Assembly: GCA_964248625.1 (NCBI GenBank)
Contig: CAXTZG010000096.1
Span: 1 to 13,980, forward strand
Length of the DNA stretch: 13,980 nt
Direction: 5' to 3'
Source: Lichenicola sp964248625
GTDB taxonomy: Bacteria > Pseudomonadota > Alphaproteobacteria > Acetobacterales > Acetobacteraceae
Shown: positions 1-6,725 of the stretch, in pieces
Layout: every line of letters begins with the position of its first letter
Position numbering within the stretch: position 1 is the stretch's first letter
Made by a program: the position numbers and the translations under genes
Notes under the pieces: model-generated
Told to the model about the DNA's origin: nothing
Seen by the model: the letters and a program-made list of their open reading frames with translations, nothing else
Database searches by the model: none

Positions 1-392
1 GCGGCCTCGGCCTCCTCCGTCGACACCAGGTCGGTCTTGGTGATCACGATCAGGGCGCGCGTCAGCCCGAGCAGCACGGCGATGTCGACATGCTCCACCG
101 TCTGCGGCTGCACGCCTTCGTTGGCGGCCACCACCAGCATCACGGCATCGATGCCGGTAGCGCCCGAGACCATGGTGCGGACGAAGCGCTCATGGCCCGG
201 CATGTCGATCAGATCGATCTCGCCGAGGTCGCTCGCCGCACCGAGCCGCAGATGCGCAAAGCCGAGCGCGATCGAGATGCCGCGGCGACGCTCCTCGGGC
301 AGCCGGTCGGTCTCCATGCCGGTCAGGGCGCGAACGAGCGCGGTCTTGCCGTGATCCACGTGACCGATGACGCCGAGCAGCAGCCGTCTCAT
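1..392 (-). CDS. selB: Selenocysteine-specific elongation factor SelB, N-terminal part (cut by window edge)
   Basis: SelB is the EF-Tu-like GTPase that carries Sec-tRNA(Sec) to the ribosome at UGA codons marked by a SECIS hairpin. Only about the first 130 residues lie here, all from the GTPase domain. Visible motifs are the P-loop GHVDHGKT (residues 10-17), a switch I stretch ending RRGISIALGFAH (about 36-47), which is SelB-like rather than EF-Tu-like, the G3 motif DMPGH (63-67), and TKTD (118-121) where other GTPases have NKxD. The ATG overlaps the selA stop codon as ATGA, so the two genes are probably translationally coupled in one selAB operon. Domains II-III and the SECIS-binding winged helices lie beyond the left edge. 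I translated this frame directly from the sequence; the identification is firm. Confidence 0.95.
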   Translation of the reverse strand, partial: MRRLLLGVIGHVDHGKTALVRALTGMETDRLPEERRRGISIALGFAHLRLGAASDLGEIDLIDMPGHERFVRTMVSGATGIDAVMLVVAANEGVQPQTVEHVDIAVLLGLTRALIVITKTDLVSTEEAEA

Positions 393-1786
393 GCCCGCAC
401 GGCCTCGCGCACCGCCGACGCCACCACCGGGATGTCGATGTCCCGCACCGCCAGCATGTCGAGCAGCAGCCGGCCGCCCGCCACCCGGCCGACCACGGCC
501 GGCACCTGGCGGCGCAGCCGTGCCGCGAGCAGGTCGGCCGCAACCGCGTCCGAGTGCACCGTCACGGCCCGGCTCGGGATGACGCTGTCGGGCAGGGTGC
601 CGCCGCCGGCATGGCCGGTCGAGCTCTCGACCGAGGCCGCGACCACGTCGTCCAGCAGCGCGCGAAGCCTGTCTGCACGCAACGACAGGGTCGCCTCGTC
701 CTGGGCCAGCATGCGCAGCACCGGGATCGCCGCTATGGCCGCATCGGGATCGCGATACAGGCGCAGGGTGGCTTCCAGGGCGGCGAGCGACATCTTGTCC
801 AGCCGCAGCGCGCGCAGCAGCGGATGGCGGCGCAGCGGCGCCACCGCCTGCGCGTCGCCGACCAGGATGCCGGCCTGCGGGCCGCCCATCAGCTTGTCGC
901 CGCTGAAGGCGACAAGGTTCGCACCGGCGGCCACCGCGTCCCGCACCGTCGGCTCGTAGGGCCGGCCGAACCGGCGCAGGTCGATCAGCGCGCCGCTGCC
1001 GAGGTCGTGCATCAGGACGAGCCCGCGCTCCCGCGCCAGGACCGACAGCTCCGCGATGCCGGCCTCCGCGGTGAAGCCGACGATCCGGTAGTTGCTCTGG
1101 TGCACCTTCAGCAGCATGCGGGTTCGCGGCGTGATCGCGTCGCGGTAGTCGGCGAGGCGCGTCTTGTTGGTGGTGCCGACCTCGACAAGCTGCGCGCCGC
1201 CCTGGCGGATCACGTCGGGGATGCGGAACCCGCCGCCGATCTCCACCAGCTCGCCGCGCGACACGATCACCTCGCCGCCGCCCGCGATGGCGCTGAGCGC
1301 CAGCAGCACCGCCGCCGCCGCGTTGTTCACCGCAAGCCCGGCCTCGGCGCCGGTGAGCTGGGAAAGCAGCGGCTCGATGCCCTGCGTCCGGGTGCCGCGC
1401 GTGCCGGTTTCCAGGTCGAACTCGAGGTTCGAATAGCCGCGGGAAACCGCCTCGACCGCCTCCAGCGCGGCCGCGGCCAGCGGCGCCCGGCCGAGATTGG
1501 TGTGCAGCACGATGCCGGTCGCGTTGATGGCCTGTCGCAGGCCCGGCACGGCGGCGGCGGTCATCAGCGTCCCGGCACGGGCCAGCAGCTCCTCCGGTGC
1601 GGGCGCTGCTGCGGATGCATCCCGAAGCAGCTCCGCCCGCGCGGTGTCCAGCACGGTTCGCACCGACGTCACCAGGGCCGAACGCGACGCCTGGCGCTCC
1701 AGTGCGGCCGCCTGCGGCAGCTCCAGGATCCGCTGCACCTGCGGCAGCGCCCGCAGCCTGGCCTGGCTTTCTGTGTCCTGGGGCAG
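389..1786 (-). CDS. selA: L-seryl-tRNA(Sec) selenium transferase SelA, probable CTG start
   Basis: SelA is a PLP enzyme that converts Ser-tRNA(Sec) to Sec-tRNA(Sec) using selenophosphate. Landmarks, numbered from the GTG at 1738, are INATGIVLHTNLGR (71-84), VNNAAAAVLL (138-147), SRGELVEIGGGFRIPDV (160-176), and SGDKLMGGPQAGI (279-291), whose Lys282 should hold PLP. The first conventional start, GTG 1738, gives 449 residues and cuts into the conserved N-terminal stretch LRALPQVQRILELP. The frame stays open upstream to a TAG. A strong AGGAGGA sits 6 nt before an in-frame CTG at 1786-1784. That CTG start gives 465 residues, close to the 463 of E. coli SelA, so I prefer it. The stop overlaps the selB start by 4 nt. 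Function is certain; the start is an inference. Confidence 0.95.
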   Translation of the reverse strand: MPQDTESQARLRALPQVQRILELPQAAALERQASRSALVTSVRTVLDTARAELLRDASAAAPAPEELLARAGTLMTAAAVPGLRQAINATGIVLHTNLGRAPLAAAALEAVEAVSRGYSNLEFDLETGTRGTRTQGIEPLLSQLTGAEAGLAVNNAAAAVLLALSAIAGGGEVIVSRGELVEIGGGFRIPDVIRQGGAQLVEVGTTNKTRLADYRDAITPRTRMLLKVHQSNYRIVGFTAEAGIAELSVLARERGLVLMHDLGSGALIDLRRFGRPYEPTVRDAVAAGANLVAFSGDKLMGGPQAGILVGDAQAVAPLRRHPLLRALRLDKMSLAALEATLRLYRDPDAAIAAIPVLRMLAQDEATLSLRADRLRALLDDVVAASVESSTGHAGGGTLPDSVIPSRAVTVHSDAVAADLLAARLRRQVPAVVGRVAGGRLLLDMLAVRDIDIPVVASAVREAVRA

Positions 1787-1792
1787 TCTCTA

Positions 1793-1799
1793 TCCTCCT
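1793..1799 (-). promoter_or_regulatory. Shine-Dalgarno sequence that decides the selA start
   Basis: On the minus strand AGGAGGA lies 6 nt ahead of CTG 1786-1784. No ATG, GTG or TTG follows in frame until GTG 1738, 54 nt away, which is too far to use this site. An in-frame TAG (about 1792-1790) lies between the site and the CTG, so translation cannot start further upstream in this frame. Confidence 0.7.
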
Positions 1800-1814
1800 G
1801 CCGCGGGCGGCGGG

Positions 1815-1824
1815 CCACTAGTGG
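1815..1824. promoter_or_regulatory. Perfect 10-bp palindrome CCACTAGTGG between divergent selA and selD
   Basis: This perfect palindrome lies in the 76-bp region between the selA CTG (1786) and the selD ATG (1863), 28 nt from one start and 38 nt from the other. Its position suits an operator or a shared divergent promoter element. No matching regulator is encoded in the window, and a 10-bp palindrome may also occur by chance. Confidence 0.3.
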
Positions 1825-1862
1825 ATGAAGCCGCCCACGCGTCAACGAAGGGATCGCCCGTC

Positions 1863-2909
1863 ATGAACGATCGTGAAGTCCGGCTCACCGCGCTGGCGCA
1901 TGGCGGCGGCTGCGGCTGCAAGCTGGCCCCGGCGATGCTGCAGCAGATCCTCGCCGACATGCCGATGAGCGGACCGTTCGCCAACCTGATGGTCGGCACC
2001 GAAACCGGCGACGACGCCGCCGTCTACCGCCTGAACGACAGCCAGGCGCTGGTGGCGACCACCGACTTCTTCATGCCGGTGGTGGACGATCCGTTCGAGT
2101 TCGGCCGGATCGCCGCGACCAACGCGCTGTCCGACATCTACGCCATGGGGGGCACGCCGATCATGGCGCTGGCGATCGTCGGCATGCCGGTCGGCCGGAT
2201 CGGCATCGAGGACATCCGCCGCATCGTCGCCGGCGGGGCGGCGGTGTGCGCGTCGGCCGGGATCCCGGTGGCAGGCGGCCATTCGATCGACAGCCTCGAG
2301 CCGATCTACGGCCTGGTGGCGCTGGGGCTGGTGCATCCGCACCGGCTGGTCCGCAACAGCACGGCACGAGACCGCGACAGCCTGATCCTGACCAAGGGAC
2401 TGGGCGTCGGCATCTACAGCGCGGCCCTGAAGCAGGATCGGCTCGACGGCCAAGGCTACGACGCCATGATCGCCTCGACCACGCAGCTGAACGCGGTGGG
2501 TGCTGCGCTGGCAGGTCGTCCAGGGGTTCATGCCGTCACGGACGTGACCGGATTCGGCCTGCTCGGGCACGCGCTGGAGCTGTGCCACGGTTCCGGGCTC
2601 GCCGCCACGCTGCGCCTGCGCGACATTCCCCTGCTTCGCGGCGTGGCCGCGCTGGCGGAAGCCGGCATCAAGACCGGTGCGGCGGCGCGGAACTGGGCGA
2701 GCTACGGCGATGACGTCCGGATCGGGCCGGAGGTCGCCTCCTGGCAGAAGGAGCTGCTCTGCGATCCGCAGACCAGCGGCGGACTGCTGATCTCGGTGGC
2801 GCCGGCCTTCGCGGACGAGGTCCTGCGCCTGGTGCGGCAGGCCGGCCACCACCAGGCCGGGATCATCGGCACCATGACGGCCGGAGCGGCGTCGATCGAG
2901 GTCGGCTAG
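1863..2909 (+). CDS. selD: Selenide, water dikinase (selenophosphate synthetase) SelD
   Basis: SelD makes selenophosphate from selenide and ATP, releasing AMP and phosphate; it is the selenium donor for SelA. The product is 348 residues, the usual length. The N-terminal active-site loop GGGCGCK places Cys17 and Lys20 at the same numbers as in E. coli SelD, so this is the Cys form and not a selenocysteine-containing SelD. Other family stretches are TGDDAAVY (48-55), TTDFFMP, GRIAATNALSDIYAMGG, GGHSID, TDVTGFGLLGH and LCDPQTSGGLL. ATG 1863 is chosen because the protein then aligns from residue 1 with the family; a GAAGGGA lies about 10 nt upstream. The open frame extends further 5' but is there antisense to selA. 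The gene is divergent from selAB and ends with TAG. Confidence 0.97.
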   Translation: MNDREVRLTALAHGGGCGCKLAPAMLQQILADMPMSGPFANLMVGTETGDDAAVYRLNDSQALVATTDFFMPVVDDPFEFGRIAATNALSDIYAMGGTPIMALAIVGMPVGRIGIEDIRRIVAGGAAVCASAGIPVAGGHSIDSLEPIYGLVALGLVHPHRLVRNSTARDRDSLILTKGLGVGIYSAALKQDRLDGQGYDAMIASTTQLNAVGAALAGRPGVHAVTDVTGFGLLGHALELCHGSGLAATLRLRDIPLLRGVAALAEAGIKTGAAARNWASYGDDVRIGPEVASWQKELLCDPQTSGGLLISVAPAFADEVLRLVRQAGHHQAGIIGTMTAGAASIEVG

Positions 2910-2927
2910 AGTTCGAGGCTCCGGATC

Positions 2928-2958
2928 GGTCCTGCGGACCTGCAGGGCAATCGCCCTG
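2928..2958 (+). terminator. Two tandem GC-rich hairpins just after selD
   Basis: GGTCC-TGC-GGACC (2928-2940) and CAGGGC-AATC-GCCCTG (2943-2958) are perfect stems of 5 and 6 bp starting 18 nt after the selD stop. Neither is followed by a T run, so this is not a standard intrinsic terminator. They may mark a transcript end or protect the selD mRNA 3' end. Confidence 0.3.
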
Positions 2959-3053
2959 GAGCGACACTGCGGAGGCTGGAACGGCCGCCGCCGCGTCCCA
3001 ACCTCGCTGACCCGTTCGACTGGAAGGGATATGCTCCCATAAACGTCTACAAA

Positions 3054-3755
3054 GTGGGACCTGATCTCGCCTATGGCCAGCTCGTCTATGCGAGCGACAA
3101 CATCGACGACGCTCAGGCGATGCGTTGGCTGGAAGCAGCCGGCACGTCGCGCGCCGCCGATTGGCAACCTCCCTCGCTAGAGAGCCCTCGAGGCGGGCCA
3201 AAGGTTCTGCCACTCGACTGCATCGGCGCAGCCGCATTTGCCGGTCACGGCGCGCTCCTGAGCACACTTGCCCGTAAGTTGCTGGCCCCGCTGCTGCTGC
3301 CGTGCGGCGAGTATCTGCCGGTGCAGCTAGATGGGCTGGACTACTGCTGGTTCAACTGCACGACCATGGCCGACATTGCCGACCAAGATCTGATCGAGGG
3401 GAAGCGTGCAACGGAGTCTTACATGCCCCCAGGTTCGTGGGACTGCATCACCCGGTGGTCCTTCCACCCCGAGCGGGTGGCGATTGCACCGGCTGTGTTC
3501 ACCGTGCCGCAGAAGCGGCGCCCCCTGATGTGCACGGACGTGCTCCGGCAGGCGGTGGAGGCGCACGACCTGCTGGGCTTCCGGTTCGACCTGCTGTGGT
3601 CGCCGGAGACTGGCGGGGTGGAGATCGACAGCTCGATCGCTCAGTTCTTCGGCGAGTCCGGCCGGCAGCTCAACATCGCAGCCAAGGAGCGCCGCAAGGC
3701 GATGCAGGCGCGACTGAAGGGCCGTCCGGCAGACACGCCACCGAAGCAGTCATGA
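3054..3755 (+). CDS. Imm11-like (DUF1629) family protein, uncertain start
   Basis: The product from GTG 3054 is 233 residues. It has the pattern I know for Imm11/DUF1629 proteins, many of which are predicted immunity proteins of polymorphic toxins: DWQPPSLE near the N-terminus, GEYLPVQLDGLDYCWFNCTT followed by an Asp-rich ADIADQD, then WSFHPERVAIAPAVFTVP, and LLGFRFDLLWSPE near the C-terminus. The C-terminal tail is basic. The family usually opens with a strand like M-K-x-Y; here that strand (INVYKV) lies five codons upstream of the GTG and begins with ATA at 3039, preceded by AAGGGA with a 9-nt gap. The gene may therefore use AUA, use the GTG with a shortened N-terminus, or have lost its ATG. 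No signal peptide or membrane segment is seen, and there is no adjacent toxin gene. Family assignment is by remembered pattern, not by a search. Confidence 0.6.
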   Translation: MGPDLAYGQLVYASDNIDDAQAMRWLEAAGTSRAADWQPPSLESPRGGPKVLPLDCIGAAAFAGHGALLSTLARKLLAPLLLPCGEYLPVQLDGLDYCWFNCTTMADIADQDLIEGKRATESYMPPGSWDCITRWSFHPERVAIAPAVFTVPQKRRPLMCTDVLRQAVEAHDLLGFRFDLLWSPETGGVEIDSSIAQFFGESGRQLNIAAKERRKAMQARLKGRPADTPPKQS

Positions 3756-4299
3756 GACTCATCCAGTGCCCACGTCCACCACGACCGCAGGCGTTGCCGG
3801 CGCGACCCTGGCAGCAGGTCATGGAGATGGCTGCGCGACAGCCTGACACTCATGATCAATCAACATCCGGTAAGGCCGCCTTGATGATCTTCTGCCATGG
3901 GCGCCAGTCACGCTGCCGTTGCGCTCGGCTGTCCCCAGCTGAACCACTTCCGCCGACACGCTCTTTTCCAGTCGGTCGTGGATGCCAGAACGCGACTCTG
4001 CTGACGTTTGCGCAATATCACTTCTTGCACGCTGTGACTGCACTGCCGGAAAGGCATAGCCGCACAGGATCAAAATGACCGGCATGTCGTAGGCGTCAGC
4101 ACAGCGGGCATCCTTTTGAAAAGCGGTCGGCAGTCATCCGGCGAGTGGATCAGCGCGCTGCGCCTCCTGCACCAGCAGGGCTGAACCATCGAACCCGTTT
4201 CTCATGCCGGTGGCGCCCGCTGCCGACGGATACCGGCAGTTCGACAGCGACTGGCGCCTTCCCGCCGCTCCGGTAGCGCGGTCCGTCTCGCAGCCGACC
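3756..4299. other. Gene-poor region with transposon debris
   Basis: These 544 bp hold no intact gene I can support. Open frames of up to 88 codons occur on both strands, but apart from the IS66 TnpB relic at 4137-4232 none resembles a known family. On the minus strand a short frame ends ...RPWQKIIKAALPDVD at about 3855; I could not place it. A GTAAGG at 3870 resembles the GTAAG-type termini of IS66 elements and could be an old transposon end, but no matching second end was found. Confidence 0.5.
4137..4232 (-). mobile_element. IS66-family TnpB relic (32 codons, decayed)
   Basis: The minus-strand frame ending at a TGA (4136-4134) reads AAGATGMRNGFDGSALLVQE followed by AQRADPLAG. This matches the signature of the IS66 accessory protein TnpB, usually like AAGATDMRKGFDGLALLVQE...DPLSGH. 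The match starts and stops abruptly: the conserved GHLFVFRGRRGD continuation is missing and the preceding residues are not TnpB-like. TnpA and the large TnpC transposase were not seen. It is a dead fragment, probably left from an old insertion that was mostly deleted. Confidence 0.7.
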
Positions 4300-5196
4300 T
4301 CAGCTCTTGATGACCGATGCCTCATAGATCCCGTCGATGGCGCTTGCGAGCGTCGCGTCGAACTCGGCATCGCTCATCGAGTGCTTGAGCCCGTCGAGCA
4401 GGGCACGCGAGAAGCTCGCGATCATGCCGTGATTCTTGGCCAGGCGTGCGCAGGCATCGGTGCGCGTGTAGCCGCCGGACAGGGCGACGACCCTGAGCAC
4501 CTTCGGATGACCGATCAACGGCGCGTAGGTGTCCGGAACATCCGGGATCGTCAGCTTGAGCATCACCTGCTGCCCGTCCGGCACGGCCTGGAGGCCCTCG
4601 GTCAGCGCGGCCAGCAGGATGGCCTCGGCACCGGCCTTGTCCGGGCTCTTGATCAGGATCTCCGGCTCCAAGATCGGCACGAGCCCGTGTGCCGCGATCT
4701 GCCGGGCGAGCTCGAACTGCTGCGCCACGATCGCCTGGATGCCTGTCTTCGACGGCAGGTTGATGACCGAGCGCATCTTGGTGCCGAAGATGCCCAGCCC
4801 GACCGCCCGGGCGAGCAGCGCGTCGAGTCCGGGAATAGGCTTCATCAGGCTGACGCCGTCGGCCTCGGCCTCGAGACCCTTGTCGACCTTCAGGAACGGA
4901 ACCATGCCGCGATCCTCCCACAGGAAGGTCGGAACCGGCGTGCCCTGGGCGAGCCCGTCCATCGTGGCCTCGAACAGGATCGCGGCGATGACCTTGGAGC
5001 CGTCGAACGCCGGCGCGGTCATCACGCGCACCCGCATCTCGTGCATGCGCGCGAACATCTCGGCATCGCCGTGATAGGCGTCGTCCGGGATGCCGTACTG
5101 GCGCAAAGTGCCGGGGGTCGAGCCGCCGCTCTGGTCGAGCGCTGCGATGAAGCCGCCCTTTTCGGACATCTGCGCCATCATCTTGTCACGGGCCAT
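4300..5196 (-). CDS. fda: Class I fructose-bisphosphate aldolase (bacterial Fda type)
   Basis: This Schiff-base aldolase cleaves fructose 1,6-bisphosphate to dihydroxyacetone phosphate and glyceraldehyde 3-phosphate; class I enzymes of this type may also accept tagatose bisphosphate. It matches the compact bacterial Fda family: GGFIAALDQSGGSTPGTLR, PTFLWEDRGMVPFLKVDKG, GTKMRSVINLP, ILEPEIL, VMLKLTIPD, and ALSGGYTRTDAC. Counting from the first ATG at 5205, the Schiff-base lysine should be Lys217 in LKLTIP, with Asp24, Lys143 and Glu181 as other likely active-site residues. Three in-frame ATGs (5205, 5202, 5196) follow an AGGG that touches the first one; I chose ATG 5196 because it leaves a workable 9-nt spacing and a family-like N-terminus, giving 298 residues. 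It lies downstream of the polyol genes, about 700 bp away, and may be transcribed separately. Confidence 0.9.
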   Translation of the reverse strand: MARDKMMAQMSEKGGFIAALDQSGGSTPGTLRQYGIPDDAYHGDAEMFARMHEMRVRVMTAPAFDGSKVIAAILFEATMDGLAQGTPVPTFLWEDRGMVPFLKVDKGLEAEADGVSLMKPIPGLDALLARAVGLGIFGTKMRSVINLPSKTGIQAIVAQQFELARQIAAHGLVPILEPEILIKSPDKAGAEAILLAALTEGLQAVPDGQQVMLKLTIPDVPDTYAPLIGHPKVLRVVALSGGYTRTDACARLAKNHGMIASFSRALLDGLKHSMSDAEFDATLASAIDGIYEASVIKS

Positions 5197-5205
5197 GATC
5201 ATCAT

Positions 5206-5474
5206 CCCTGCTCGCCTAAGACCGATATGCCTCGACCAAGTGCTGCCGATCAGGACCGGTGGCCTGGAGCTCGGACGGGCAATAGCTCATCCCCCGGTTC
5301 CTGGCGACAAAGACCTGCCAGAGGTCGAGCCGGGGCGCTTTTAGGGTGCTTGAGGATCATGTCCGAGGCAAGAGCGAGGGGTGCGTCCGGGCCTGCGATG
5401 ACCGGCAACGATCGGGTGCCGGTCGCGACAGTCCCCGGACGGCGCGATCGGCCGCCACGCCCGCCGCGGGGTCT
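5206..5474. other. Leader region upstream of the class I aldolase gene
   Basis: This 269-bp gap holds no gene I can assign. A minus-strand frame of 24 codons (5216-5290), starting MSYCPSELQATGPDR and preceded by AGGA, ends 10 nt before the first aldolase ATG; it may be a leader peptide or chance. No convincing promoter pair was found by eye. Confidence 0.35.
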
Positions 5475-5675
5475 TCAGTCCCGCTCTGCGCCGCCGACCA
5501 TGGTGAGCGAGACGCTGCCGCGCTTCGCCTGATCGACCGCCTTCTCAAAAAGCTCGATCGCCGCATATTCGTCGCCGCAGATGATGTCGATCCTGACGGT
5601 TCGATCCGACCGGCGGATGGAGAGAGTGCCGCTCGAAACGGTCGCGGCTGTCTGCTGGCTGGGATGTTTGCTCAC
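5475..5675 (-). CDS. Small hypothetical protein, about 66 residues
   Basis: I do not recognise this gene. The frame is open from ATG 5774 (99 residues), but the part that looks coding begins near GTG 5675: SSGTLSIRRSDRTVRIDIIC, then GDEYAAIELFEKAVDQAKRG, and SVSLTM. This suggests two beta strands, a helix with regular charge spacing and a final strand, a compact soluble alpha/beta fold. There is no signal peptide or membrane segment. It lies on the same strand as and between smoS and the aldolase gene, but is separated from each by more than 200 bp. The GTG start is weakly supported because no clear Shine-Dalgarno sequence precedes it. It could be a chance frame, though its composition is less arginine-rich than the antisense frames around it. 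Confidence 0.4.
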   Translation of the reverse strand: MSKHPSQQTAATVSSGTLSIRRSDRTVRIDIICGDEYAAIELFEKAVDQAKRGSVSLTMVGGAERD

Positions 5676-5901
5676 AAGTAACGATCCGCCGCGCACGCGT
5701 GGACGCGACGTCGCGAACCACCATCGGAGCCCAAGTTTCGTCTCAAAGCTGGAAATTGTCCATATGTCCAGCAACGGACGCCCTGGCCTGCCGGCACAAG
5801 GTCACCGCCACGAGGGCGACGAGGCGATGCCCGCACCGGCGTTGCAGGCCGTCAATCAGGCCCGGCCATGACGCCCAGATCCACGGCGACACGGGACAGG
5901 G
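5676..5901. other. Intergenic region after smoS, nothing recognised
   Basis: These 226 bp separate the smoS stop from the small ORF start. No gene, strong hairpin or repeat was seen. The upstream end of the longer 99-codon frame of the small ORF lies in this region. Confidence 0.4.
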
Positions 5902-6696
5902 TCAGTTCATCCAGTTTCCGCCGTCGATGTTGTAGGTCTGCGAAACGATATAGTCCGCATCGGCGCAGGCCAGGAAGGCGGCCAGGCCGGCGATCTCGTC
6001 GGGGCGGGCCATGCGGCCGAACGGGACCGCTGCGCCGACGGTCCGCTTCTTCTCGCCGGGCTGCAGGTTCTCGTAGCGGGCGAAGCTCGCATCCACATGG
6101 TCCCAGTGCTCGTTGTCGACCACGCCCGGCGCGATCGCGTTCACGTTGATGCCGTGCTTGATCAGGTCCAGCCCGGTGCTCTGCGTCAGGCTGATCACCG
6201 CAGCCTTGGTGGAGCAGTAGATCGCCACCAGCGGCTCGCCGCGCCGGCCGGCCTGCGAGGCGAAGTTGATGATCTTGCCGGCGGCCCCGCCATCTGCCGG
6301 TCGCCCCTGCGCGATCATCTGCCTGGCTGCCGCCTGCAGGGTGAACAGCAGGCCCTCGACATTGACCGCATACACGCGGCGGTAGCTTTCGCGCGTGATC
6401 TCCAGCGTCGGCGCCAGGTCGAAGATCCCGGCGTTGTTGACCAGGATGTCCAGCCTGCCATGGGCCGCGACCACGCCGGCGACCATCGCGTCGATCGAGT
6501 CCTGGCGCGTCACATCCAGCGCCACGCCGCTGCAGGCGCCGCCGATCTCGTTCGCGGCGGTCCGGGCGCCGGCCTCGTTCAGATCGCCGATGACGACCGT
6601 CGCCCCTTCGGCGACATAGCGCGCCGCGATCGCGCGGCCGATGCCGCGCGCAGCCCCGGTGATGACCGCCACCTTGCCAGCCAGTCGCTTGTCCAT
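5902..6696 (-). CDS. smoS: SDR-family polyol dehydrogenase, SmoS-like (sorbitol/galactitol 2-dehydrogenase)
   Basis: This NAD-dependent short-chain dehydrogenase should oxidise a hexitol at C2: D-sorbitol to D-fructose or galactitol to D-tagatose. It is 264 residues and closely resembles Rhodobacter SmoS (about 256) throughout. Seen are the Rossmann motif TGAARGIG (13-20), Asp38 after strand 2 (NAD preference), NNAG (87-90), and the catalytic tetrad Asn112, Ser147, Tyr160 and Lys164. The segments QAGRRGEPLVAIYCSTKAAV, APGVVDNEHWDHVDA and the C-terminal YNIDGGNWMN are the parts that separate SmoS from general SDRs. A short Gly/Ala insertion (about 133-140) explains the extra length. GAGGAG lies about 9 nt before the ATG. 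The gene follows the gatZ-like gene by 29 bp, as in one operon. Exact substrate cannot be read from the sequence. Confidence 0.9.
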   Translation of the reverse strand: MDKRLAGKVAVITGAARGIGRAIAARYVAEGATVVIGDLNEAGARTAANEIGGACSGVALDVTRQDSIDAMVAGVVAAHGRLDILVNNAGIFDLAPTLEITRESYRRVYAVNVEGLLFTLQAAARQMIAQGRPADGGAAGKIINFASQAGRRGEPLVAIYCSTKAAVISLTQSTGLDLIKHGINVNAIAPGVVDNEHWDHVDASFARYENLQPGEKKRTVGAAVPFGRMARPDEIAGLAAFLACADADYIVSQTYNIDGGNWMN

Positions 6697-6725
6697 GATC
6701 CGTTTCTCCTCACACAGGCGCTGTT

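Noticed and set aside
554..1828. Long plus-strand open frame opposite selA
   Set aside because: Arginine-, glutamine- and alanine-rich translation with no family motifs, antisense to a clear selA; a by-product of high GC.
1739..3053. A selC (tRNA-Sec) gene near the sel genes
   Set aside because: I looked for a long acceptor stem, a TCA anticodon arm and a TTCGA T-loop with a matching stem between and after the sel genes. A TTCGACT at 3015 has no pairing arms.
2907..3755. Read-through of the selD TAG to make a SelD-Imm11 fusion
   Set aside because: The frame is open after the TAG, but SelD is already full length and the intervening residues (Pro/Arg-rich) look non-coding. Selenocysteine uses TGA, not TAG.
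4204..5532. Long plus-strand open frame (442 codons) opposite the aldolase gene
   Set aside because: Antisense to a well-matched class I aldolase; its own translation has no recognisable domain.
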